This document shows positions 33,906 to 41,905 of a DNA stretch of 64,000 nt, in pieces (position 1 is the stretch's first letter; every line of letters begins with the position of its first letter). The position numbers and the translations under genes were made by a program. Location: positions 7,192,001 to 7,256,000 of the forward strand of contig OZ245942.1 of the NCBI GenBank assembly GCA_965230065.1. Direction: 5' to 3'. The notes beneath the pieces are model-generated. The model was not told the DNA's origin. It ran no database searches and saw only the letters and a program-made list of their open reading frames with translations. This stretch comes from G965230065 sp965230065. Its GTDB lineage: Bacteria; Bacteroidota; Bacteroidia; Cytophagales; Cyclobacteriaceae.

Positions 33906-34919
33906 ATGGATCACCGTCTTTTAGAGAAATTTTTCAAAAAACAATGCACTCCAGAAGAAGCAGCCGAAGTAATGCGTTGGTTCAATGCACAGGAAGAAAA
34001 GCCCAACACCCTGACAGCAATTGAAGATTATTGGCGGTACTTTCCGAAGGATATGGGGCAACACCCCAACAGGAATGTAAATGCCCAGTTGGAAAGTATC
34101 CATCATCATATTCTCCGGCATACTACTTCCTCAAAGCCTGAAAGTATGCAAAAAAAATACACAAACAGAAGTTTTGGGTTTGTGCTCAGGATCGCTGCCA
34201 TTGTGACTCTGGCCGTTCTGGCGTCGGTTACCTTGCATCATACTTTTGTGGTTGATACACAGGAAAGGCAACCCATTGCTTCGGTTACCAAAACTAACCC
34301 GGCCGGACAAAAAACCACAATCCTCTTGGAAGATGGCACCAAGGTAACCCTGAATGCCGCGAGTACGCTCACCTATCCTGAGCATTTTACCGGTACTGAA
34401 AGAACCCTGCATTTACAAGGCGAAGCCTTTTTTGAAGTTGCCAAAGATGTTCACCGCCCATTCACAGTAATAGCCAATGGTGTTGCCACTACAGCCCTGG
34501 GTACTTCTTTCAACATCAGGGCTTATGCAGGAGGAGATAATGTTTCGGTAGCCCTGGCATCCGGAAAGGTTAAGGTTACCGGAAACGCCAAAGAAATATC
34601 ACATGAGTTATCACCAGGTGAAAGCATCACCTATGACAACAAGGGTAATTTTAAGAAAGAGGTTTTTGATGACAAAGAATTTTTAGCCTGGAAAGAAGGT
34701 ATTATCTATTTCCGCGATGCTTCTTTTCAGCAGATAATTAGCAAACTGGAACGATGGTACGGTGTGCGTTTTTTTACAACAAACTTACCTGCACAAACCT
34801 GGAAATATACAGGGGAATTTGATAACGAAAACCTGGAAAATATACTGCACAGCATCAGCTATGCGAAAAAGTTTGATTTTTCCATTCAAGAAGATACAGT
34901 AACCATTGAGTTTCACTAA
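33906..34919 (+). CDS. FecR-family anti-sigma factor
   Basis: A 337-residue membrane sensor. The cytoplasmic N-terminus (residues 1-85, helical, FFKKQCTPEEAAEVMRWF) binds the sigma factor. One membrane segment follows (about 91-109, VLRIAAIVTLAVLASVTL), then a periplasmic FecR domain: AGQKTTILLEDGTKVTLNAAS, EAFFEVAKDVHRPFTVIANG, ALGTSFNIRAY and the C-terminal GIIYFRDASFQQIISKLERWYGV motif. It relays a signal from the STN domain of the SusC transporter to the sigma factor. It is 174 bases downstream of the sigma gene. Confidence 0.93.
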   Translation: MDHRLLEKFFKKQCTPEEAAEVMRWFNAQEEKPNTLTAIEDYWRYFPKDMGQHPNRNVNAQLESIHHHILRHTTSSKPESMQKKYTNRSFGFVLRIAAIVTLAVLASVTLHHTFVVDTQERQPIASVTKTNPAGQKTTILLEDGTKVTLNAASTLTYPEHFTGTERTLHLQGEAFFEVAKDVHRPFTVIANGVATTALGTSFNIRAYAGGDNVSVALASGKVKVTGNAKEISHELSPGESITYDNKGNFKKEVFDDKEFLAWKEGIIYFRDASFQQIISKLERWYGVRFFTTNLPAQTWKYTGEFDNENLENILHSISYAKKFDFSIQEDTVTIEFH

Positions 34920-34960
34920 AACAAAAAATGCCCATGTTCAACAACAGCACATAAAAAAAA

Positions 34961-35044
34961 GCCAGCTATACTAGAAGTATCACTGGCCTTAACTGAACGC
35001 ACAGGACAAAGCAAAACATTGGGGAGTGTTGGCCTTTTGTCCTG
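34961..35044 (+). promoter_or_regulatory. Two leader hairpins upstream of susC-like gene
   Basis: Hairpin 1: GCCAG/CTGGC (34961-34965/34983-34987) with an inner TATAC/GTAT stem. Hairpin 2: a perfect 9-bp CAGGACAAA/TTTGTCCTG (35002-35010/35036-35044). They fill most of the gap between fecR-like and susC-like genes, 55 bases before the likely ATG. They could terminate fecR transcription or act as a leader that tunes susC expression; there is no T-run after either. Confidence 0.4.
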
Positions 35045-35098
35045 ATGCGTGCTTTTAGTTTTAACAAAAACACAGTTTCATTAAAACATTTTAAAAAT

Positions 35099-38000
35099 AT
35101 GAAAAATAAATTACTACGCCTAATCTTCATGCTTTCGAGATTTACACTATACGGCATGGTACTGCAAGCTTTTTTCCTCCAGCTGCTCATGGCATCTAAC
35201 GGAAATGCGCAGCGGTATGAGAGCGCAAAAGAAGTATTCATTTCTATGGACATGCGCGATGCAACGCTGGGGGATGTTTTCAATAGTATTGAGGACAAAA
35301 CCAATTTCAGGTTTACCTATGACAAAGAAGATATCAACGAAAAATCCCAGGTAGATATCAGCTACAACAACCGCTCTGTGGCCGATGTGCTGATTGAGGT
35401 TTCCAAACAAACCCGGCTTCGTTTCAAACAGGTAAACAACACGATCAGTGTTCAGAAAAACAAGCTGCTTGCAAAAGGGGATGTGCTGGAAATAGTAACA
35501 ATGGAAAAGAACATCACCGGAAAAGTAACCGACGAAAACGGCGAAGGACTGCCCGGGGTGAATATTCTCGTGAAAAGCACTACCGTGGGTACTGTAACAG
35601 ATATAGATGGAAATTACCGATTATCAGCACCAGACGATGCCAATACGCTGGTGTTTTCATCGGTGGGGTACCAATCTGAAGAAGTCACAATTGGTGGCCA
35701 GTCAGTCATTAATTTACAAATGACACCTGATATTCAGGCATTGTCAGAGATTGTAGTAATTGGCTATGGTGAAAAAAGCAGGAAATTGCTTACTGAATCT
35801 ATTGGAACAATAGATGCCCAAGACATTACAAAAGTACCCGTAGCTGCTCCTGACCAGGCGCTCCAAGGGCGTATTTCGGGCGTGCAGGTTACCAACGTAA
35901 GCGGTACTCCGGGTACCCCTGTGGCTATCCGGATCAGAGGTGTGGGTACGGTGGGGAACACACAACCTTTGTTCGTGATTGACGGTATTCCGGTGGGTAG
36001 TAACACCAGTAGCCTTACCAATCCGCTCACCACCATCAACCCTTCTGACATTGAAAGTATCTCCGTATTGAAAGATGCTTCAGCAGCAGCCGTATATGGT
36101 GTGCGGGCAGCCAATGGTGTAGTACTCATCACTACCAAACGAGGAGAACAAGGCAAACCCCGTATTAATTTTGATGGATATTATGGCGTTCAGCGTTTGC
36201 CAAACCTCTGGGAAATGAACAATACGCAGCAGTACATTGGTCTCACCCAGGAAGCATATACGGCTTTCAACCAACAAAATAATTTATCCCCAGATGATGA
36301 TGCCTATCTGATGTTGCACCCAGATTTGCAGCCTGGAAGCAGATACACGGATATTAATACTGATTGGACAGATGATGCAGCCAACCAGAATGCACCTATC
36401 CAGAATTATAATCTCGCCGTTTCTGGTGCCAATGAAGACCTGAATTACCATGTTTCTGCCGGGTACTTTGCCCAGGATGCTGTAGTTGATAAATGGGACC
36501 TGGAACGGTTTTCCTTTCGGGCAAATAGTGATTATAAAGTAGGAAGCAGGTTTAAATTTGGTCAAACATTCTCTATTTCTTATCAGGAAGTTTTCAGAGG
36601 TGTGAACGGTGGCGGTGATGGCTTCCTGCTCAGAAATGCAGCGACCATGCCTCCCTTCTTTGAGATATATGATACACGCAATGAAATTCCGGGCAACCGA
36701 TACGGATACAATGGCAATGCAGATGTAGCCGGACTCACCATTGGTAACCAAAATGGCATCAACCAAAATAGGGACAATTACGACAGAACTACCCGTATTT
36801 TGGGAGGAATTTACGGGGAACTAGAAATCATCAATGGGCTACGGTTCAAAACTGCGGCTTCTATTGATGTGGGGTTTGATAGGAATGATGGTTGGCAACC
36901 AGGCTATACCGTAGAAGAACTAGGCCTGGACCGACGGGTCAATAACTTTACTGACAACAGAGGGGAAGGATCAACTCAGGTTTTTACGAATACTTTGAAT
37001 TATGACAACACCTTTGGAGATCATAGTATTTCTGCCCTTGCTGGTATTGAATATCAGAAAATCAGGGGTTACAGCCTCGGCGGACGGGCAGACGATTTTC
37101 TCAGTGATGATCCGGATTTTTACCGGGTGGTTAAAAATGGAAATAATCAAATCTTGAATGGGGGTGCCAACGAAGATGCTTTTGTAGGCTATGTAGGCCG
37201 TTTGAGCTATGATTTTGCCAATAAGTATTTGCTTACATTTACCGTCAGGAGGGACGGTACAGCCCGCTTTTCGCCCGAAGGCGACAGACGGTGGGGAACA
37301 TTCCCTTCTGCTTCGGCAGCATGGCGTATTGGGGAAGAAGAATTTATGCAAAACCTTCCCTTTATCACTGATCTGAAAATACGGGGAAGTTGGGGACAAT
37401 TGGGCAATGCCAACACATTGGCTTTTCCTCATATTTTCAGGGTATCAGTTACTCCTGATTACGGTTTGGGAGGGGCAACCATACAGGCACCTGCCCCAGT
37501 CAATTTTGTTAATCAGAATGTGACTTGGGAAACAGTAACTACCACCGATATTGGGGTAGATGTATCATTCTTGAACGACCGCCTGAGCTTACTGGCTACC
37601 TATTATCGTAGGGAAACTGAAGATTTTCTCATTTTCCTTCCTATACCAAATATTACAGGATTTGGCAGTACGCCTACCAATGCAGGTACAGTTCTAAATA
37701 CCGGAATTGAATTGGAATTGGGTTATCAGCAATCCTTCGCGAATGGGTTTGGGTTTGATGTATCTGCTAATTTAACAACGGTAAATAATGAGCTTACGGC
37801 CCTGGCGCCCGGCATTGAAGAATTTATCTCTACCGGACAATACCGTACAGCTATCGGACAACCCATTGGCTACTTTTATGGATATCAAACAGATGGCATT
37901 TACCAAACTGATGCTGAAGTAGCCGCTGCTCTTCCTGATGCTTCCTCACCCCAGGGGCCACGCCCGGGTGATATCAGGTTTGTGGATAACAATGGCCCCG

Positions 38001-38638
38001 CAGCAGAAGATGCCCCTGAAGGGCAGCAATTTTCCGGTGAGCCTGATGGCGAGGTTGACTTCAACGACCGCACCTATTTAGGAAAAACTATTCCTGACCT
38101 CTTTTACGGCTTAAGCATCAATGCCAACTACAAAGGCTTTGATCTATCCGTATTATTTCAGGGAGTAAGTGGGGTGCAGTTGTACAATGAGTTCCGTTCC
38201 AGTGCAGAAAATTTACAGGGAGGTGGCCGCAATTTATCCGTTACTACGGCCAACCGCTGGACTGGTCCCGGCACCAGCAACAGCATGCCACGTGCTGTAC
38301 AAACCGATCCTAATGACAACAATCGCTTTTCTGACAGATGGGTAGAAGATGCTGGTTTTTTCAGAATGAGAAACCTACAATTGGGGTATTCCCTACCCAA
38401 ACCTGTATTGGATAATGTAGGGTTTATTGAAAGTGTAAGAATTTATGTAGCAGCATCTAATCTCCTTACCATTACTGATTATAGTGGCTTAGACCCGGAA
38501 GTAATGACTTATCGGTCTAACGGTAACCAAATAGGGCAAGACGCTGTAGGAAACCCTCCTGCAGGTGGGGCCGGAACAGACCAGGGAAACATTCCCCAAC
38601 CCAAGACTTATCAGGTTGGATTCCAGTTTCAGTTTTAA
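35099..38638 (+). CDS. SusC/RagA TonB-dependent outer-membrane transporter
   Basis: A protein of about 1179 residues. After a signal peptide ending SNGNAQ come an STN domain (DMRDATLGDVFNSIEDKTNFRF), which talks to FecR, a CarboxypepD-like beta-sandwich (ITGKVTDENGEGLPGVNI, then GTVTDIDGNYRL), the SusC plug with LQGRISGVQVTNVSG, RIRGVGTVGN, PLFVIDGIPVG and LKDASAAAVYGVRAANGV, and a beta-barrel ending YQVGFQFQF. ATG 35099 is chosen because it gives a normal signal peptide; an upstream ATG at 35045 only adds a leader. With SusD it imports oligosaccharides using TonB energy. Confidence 0.96.
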   Translation: MKNKLLRLIFMLSRFTLYGMVLQAFFLQLLMASNGNAQRYESAKEVFISMDMRDATLGDVFNSIEDKTNFRFTYDKEDINEKSQVDISYNNRSVADVLIEVSKQTRLRFKQVNNTISVQKNKLLAKGDVLEIVTMEKNITGKVTDENGEGLPGVNILVKSTTVGTVTDIDGNYRLSAPDDANTLVFSSVGYQSEEVTIGGQSVINLQMTPDIQALSEIVVIGYGEKSRKLLTESIGTIDAQDITKVPVAAPDQALQGRISGVQVTNVSGTPGTPVAIRIRGVGTVGNTQPLFVIDGIPVGSNTSSLTNPLTTINPSDIESISVLKDASAAAVYGVRAANGVVLITTKRGEQGKPRINFDGYYGVQRLPNLWEMNNTQQYIGLTQEAYTAFNQQNNLSPDDDAYLMLHPDLQPGSRYTDINTDWTDDAANQNAPIQNYNLAVSGANEDLNYHVSAGYFAQDAVVDKWDLERFSFRANSDYKVGSRFKFGQTFSISYQEVFRGVNGGGDGFLLRNAATMPPFFEIYDTRNEIPGNRYGYNGNADVAGLTIGNQNGINQNRDNYDRTTRILGGIYGELEIINGLRFKTAASIDVGFDRNDGWQPGYTVEELGLDRRVNNFTDNRGEGSTQVFTNTLNYDNTFGDHSISALAGIEYQKIRGYSLGGRADDFLSDDPDFYRVVKNGNNQILNGGANEDAFVGYVGRLSYDFANKYLLTFTVRRDGTARFSPEGDRRWGTFPSASAAWRIGEEEFMQNLPFITDLKIRGSWGQLGNANTLAFPHIFRVSVTPDYGLGGATIQAPAPVNFVNQNVTWETVTTTDIGVDVSFLNDRLSLLATYYRRETEDFLIFLPIPNITGFGSTPTNAGTVLNTGIELELGYQQSFANGFGFDVSANLTTVNNELTALAPGIEEFISTGQYRTAIGQPIGYFYGYQTDGIYQTDAEVAAALPDASSPQGPRPGDIRFVDNNGPAAEDAPEGQQFSGEPDGEVDFNDRTYLGKTIPDLFYGLSINANYKGFDLSVLFQGVSGVQLYNEFRSSAENLQGGGRNLSVTTANRWTGPGTSNSMPRAVQTDPNDNNRFSDRWVEDAGFFRMRNLQLGYSLPKPVLDNVGFIESVRIYVAASNLLTITDYSGLDPEVMTYRSNGNQIGQDAVGNPPAGGAGTDQGNIPQPKTYQVGFQFQF

Positions 38639-38669
38639 GATTGAATGATGAAAATGTTTTTTCAAAAAA

Positions 38670-40286
38670 ATGAATACTAAAATGAAACTATACATAAAAA
38701 CTTATTTATTAACAGTAGGATGCTTATTCCTATTTTCGGAGTGTGACGACAAACTGGATTTGGGACCTGTTGGCGAACTGACCTCCCAAACCTTTTACCA
38801 GACAGAAAAAGATTTTGAGGCAGCTTCATTGGCCCCTTATTCTACTATTCTGAATCTATATTTTGACCAAAATGGCAGAGGATGGTTCCAGGGCATGTTG
38901 TATCCAGACGATGACGTAAGAAATCCTCAGGGTAATAATGACCAGGAGGAATTCAATTGGTTACCAAACAACGGCCAATTCAGCTACATTTGGAACGAAG
39001 CATATAAGGGCATCATGCGTGCCAATGTAGTACTGGACAGGCTTCCAGAAGCACAAAACTTTGCCGATGAAGCTAATAAATCACGCTTTGAAGCAGAGGC
39101 CAAGTTTATCAGGGCTTACTTCTACTTTATCTTGACCAGAAATTTTGGAACTCCTCCTTTGGTTACAAATGTGATTGAAAACATAGATGATTCAAGGATC
39201 GGTAACTCCCAGCCCGGAGAGATTTGGGACTTGATTGAAGAAGACCTCAAGTTTGCAAAAGCAAATCTTCCTGATGAATGGGATGGCACCAACCTAGGCA
39301 GGGCAACCAGCTTTTCAGCTCGTGCATTACTGGGAAAAGCACTTCTGTTTAGGGCTCAGTGGGAAGGTAACAATGCCAAATATGGAGAAGCTATTACCGA
39401 GTTCAATGAAATTGTGAATAGCGGTAAGTTTTCATTGGTGGATAACTTTGGGAATAATTTTGATGAAGCAAATGAAAACAACGCCGAATCTATATTTGAA
39501 ATACAAATGACGAGGGGAGATTTCAATCCCTGGTTGCCAACTGATTTTGGTTTGGCACAAAATCAGAACGTGGGTGCTGCAGGAACTGGAAGAAAAATCT
39601 TTACCGGTACCGGTTGCCATAATGGCGAATGTGCTCCAGGTGCCAACTCTTTCGGATATGGGCAGGTACATATCACCAGTTCTCTACAAAATGAGTTTGA
39701 GCCAAACGACCCTCGGATATTCCACACGTTTTATAGAGCGGGAGATGATTATGCAGGCACGCCTTATGATCCGGCCTGGTCCATTACAGGCGCCACTCCT
39801 GCCAAGTATATCCGCCCCTTTGTGGCCGAAGGCTTTCCGCCAAATATTTCTACAAATAACGAGCGGGTAATTCGGTATGCAGATGTATTGCTAATGTTGG
39901 CTGAGGCAGAATTATTGGGGAATAATAATGTAACAAAGGCTGCCGAGCTTATCAATATGGTACGAGATAGGGCACGTAATAATTATGAAATCATTAATGG
40001 TACGCCTGCCCCTGATGGCACTTTGCCTCCCCGACCAACAACAGCAAGTGTAGAGCAGATGATAGATTGGCTGATGCATGAAAGAAGAGTAGAACTTGCC
40101 CTGGAAGCGCATCGGTACGACGACCTGGTACGCTGGCATCGTGCCGGATTAATCAATATTTCAACAGATATAGATTTTGGCAATACGCTGGCCAACCAAA
40201 ACTGGAGTGAAAAACATTTGTTGAAGCCAATACCACAAGGCGAGCTGGATAATAACCAAAACCTGAAACAGAATCCTGACTACTAA
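38670..40286 (+). CDS. SusD/RagB outer-membrane glycan-binding lipoprotein
   Basis: A 538-residue lipoprotein (Cys 25 in LFLFSEC followed by DD). SusD features are LGPVGELTSQTFYQTEKDFEAA, the NVVLDRLPEA and EAKFIRAYFYFIL helices (TPR-like), and the C-terminal IRYADVLLMLAEAEL and ERRVELALEAHRYDDLVRW motifs. It lids the SusC channel and captures oligosaccharides. It starts 31 bases after susC and is closed by a strong hairpin at 40305-40344. A second ATG four codons in (38682) is an alternative start. Confidence 0.95.
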   Translation: MNTKMKLYIKTYLLTVGCLFLFSECDDKLDLGPVGELTSQTFYQTEKDFEAASLAPYSTILNLYFDQNGRGWFQGMLYPDDDVRNPQGNNDQEEFNWLPNNGQFSYIWNEAYKGIMRANVVLDRLPEAQNFADEANKSRFEAEAKFIRAYFYFILTRNFGTPPLVTNVIENIDDSRIGNSQPGEIWDLIEEDLKFAKANLPDEWDGTNLGRATSFSARALLGKALLFRAQWEGNNAKYGEAITEFNEIVNSGKFSLVDNFGNNFDEANENNAESIFEIQMTRGDFNPWLPTDFGLAQNQNVGAAGTGRKIFTGTGCHNGECAPGANSFGYGQVHITSSLQNEFEPNDPRIFHTFYRAGDDYAGTPYDPAWSITGATPAKYIRPFVAEGFPPNISTNNERVIRYADVLLMLAEAELLGNNNVTKAAELINMVRDRARNNYEIINGTPAPDGTLPPRPTTASVEQMIDWLMHERRVELALEAHRYDDLVRWHRAGLINISTDIDFGNTLANQNWSEKHLLKPIPQGELDNNQNLKQNPDY

Positions 40287-40304
40287 TAAACGCTAAAATC
40301 CTGC

Positions 40305-40344
40305 ACAATGAAAAAGCACCCAAAAGGAGGTGCTTTTTCATTGT
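40305..40344. terminator. Strong terminator after susD-like gene
   Basis: A perfect stem of 15-16 bp (ACAATGAAAAAGCACC pairing with GGTGCTTTTTCATTGT) with an 8-base loop, 19 bases after the susD stop. A run of five T lies in the descending arm. It would separate the transporter genes from the enzyme genes that follow, which have their own promoter candidate. Confidence 0.75.
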
Positions 40345-40378
40345 AAAAGGTCAGGTTATAAATATTGTCATAAAATCA

Positions 40379-40386
40379 TAGATTTG
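40379..40386 (+). promoter_or_regulatory. -7 box candidate for the enzyme part of the glycan locus
   Basis: TAGATTTG is an exact match to TAnnTTTG, 49 bases before the sulfatase start. No clear TTG is found 19-20 bases upstream, so the -33 element is weak or sits elsewhere. Confidence 0.35.
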
Positions 40387-40434
40387 TTTTTTTAACCAAA
40401 ATATATCGATCTCAAAATAAATTCATTTTAATCC

Positions 40435-41802
40435 ATGAGAAGCATAACTTTTTGCCTCCTATTTCTATGCAGCATTTTTCAATCATCTCAAGCCCAAATT
40501 CAAAAGCCCAACATTATTCTGATTTTTGCTGACGATTTGGGGTACGGCGACCTGGGTTGTTACGGCCATCCCAATATCCAAACGCCCCGCCTGGATAAGA
40601 TGGCACGGGAAGGCATCAAGCTCACCAACTTTTATGTGGCAGCTCCGGTTTGTACACCCTCAAGGGCTGCGTTGATGACAGGCCGTTACCCATTGAAAGT
40701 GGGCATGCCCGGCAACCTGGGACCCGATTCAAAAGGCGGGCTTTCCCTGGATGAAAGAACCCTGGCAGAAGCCTTGAAAGAAGCCGGATACCGCACTGCT
40801 GCCTATGGAAAATGGCATTTGGGCGCTGTGCCCGGCTACATGCCCACCGACCGGGGTTTTGATGAATACCTGGGCATACTGTACAGCAACGACATGATGC
40901 CCCCCTGGGTAAATACAAAACGCCCTTTGCAATTGTACCAAAATGACCAACCACTTGATGAGCAGCCTGTAGACCAAACCACCCTCACCAAAAGGTATTC
41001 TGAAGCGGCTATCAACTTTATTAAAAAAAATAAAGACAATCCGTTTTTTATCTATTTGCCACACGCCATGCCCCATTTGCCCGTCTATGCTTCAGATGAG
41101 TTTGCAGGTACTTCGGCAGGAGGAAGATACGGAGACGTAATTGAAGAAATAGATGCCAATGTGGGTAAAATACTGGATGCATTGAAAGAAGAAGGTTTGG
41201 ACGAAAACACATTGGTTATTTTTACCAGCGACAATGGCCCCTGGCGGAATATGCCCCCAAGAATGTACAATACTGAGCCTGTTGAAAAATGGCACGGGGG
41301 CACGACCGGCTCGCTCTATGGCGCCAAGGCTACTACTTACGAGGGAGGGTTACGCGTACCGGCAATCCTACGCTGGCCGGGCAATATCCCAACCGAACAG
41401 GTAAGCGCAGCAGTTTGTACTTCCATGGATTTGCATGCTACTATATTGAACCTAACGGGGGCAACACCGCCCCAAAAAACACTGGATGGAAAAGACATCT
41501 GGCCGTTGCTGACACAACAAGGCCCTTCGCCCCACCCATATTTTTACTACTTCGCAGGAAAAAACCTGGAGGCTGTTCGGGATCATGAATGGAAACTGAG
41601 GATTGCCTTGCCCGCTGATGGATGGACTTCCCCCGAACAATACACAGGCAATGAAGCAGTGATAACGGAGCTTTTCAACCTGAAAAACGACCCTTTTGAA
41701 CATTTTAACCTTGCTGAAGACTATCCAGAAGTGGTAAGTCGACTACAAAAAGAAATGCAACGCTTCGCACAGGAAACCGGGGCAAACCTCCGGTTCGAGT
41801 AG
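40435..41802 (+). CDS. Secreted sulfatase (S1 family), first of two in the locus
   Basis: A 455-residue sulfatase with a signal peptide ending SSQAQ. NIILIFADDLGYGDLG provides metal ligands, APVCTPSRAALMTG holds the C-x-P-x-R maturation motif (Cys 73 to formylglycine), and YGKWHLG, FTSDNGPW and the GGLRVPAI segment complete the catalytic core. It removes sulfate esters from imported or surface-bound oligosaccharides. Together with the GH78 enzyme and second sulfatase it implies a sulfated, rhamnose-bearing substrate. An anaerobic sulfatase-maturing or FGE enzyme is not in the window. Confidence 0.93.
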   Translation: MRSITFCLLFLCSIFQSSQAQIQKPNIILIFADDLGYGDLGCYGHPNIQTPRLDKMAREGIKLTNFYVAAPVCTPSRAALMTGRYPLKVGMPGNLGPDSKGGLSLDERTLAEALKEAGYRTAAYGKWHLGAVPGYMPTDRGFDEYLGILYSNDMMPPWVNTKRPLQLYQNDQPLDEQPVDQTTLTKRYSEAAINFIKKNKDNPFFIYLPHAMPHLPVYASDEFAGTSAGGRYGDVIEEIDANVGKILDALKEEGLDENTLVIFTSDNGPWRNMPPRMYNTEPVEKWHGGTTGSLYGAKATTYEGGLRVPAILRWPGNIPTEQVSAAVCTSMDLHATILNLTGATPPQKTLDGKDIWPLLTQQGPSPHPYFYYFAGKNLEAVRDHEWKLRIALPADGWTSPEQYTGNEAVITELFNLKNDPFEHFNLAEDYPEVVSRLQKEMQRFAQETGANLRFE

Positions 41803-41822
41803 TTTGTAAGCTTGCGTTTATG

Positions 41823-41848
41823 TATGCCGAAATTATAATTTCGGCGTA
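41823..41848. repeat. Perfect 20-base palindrome between sulfatase and GH78 genes
   Basis: GCCGAAATTATAATTTCGGC (41826-41845) reads the same on both strands, with TAT/GTA extending it by partial pairing. It lies 20 bases after the sulfatase stop. It may be a weak terminator or a short interspersed palindrome. Confidence 0.55.
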
Positions 41849-41905
41849 CATCTGCTCTAACTAATCATCTAAAACCAATCCCTTTATAGTCAATTAACCC
41901 CAAGA

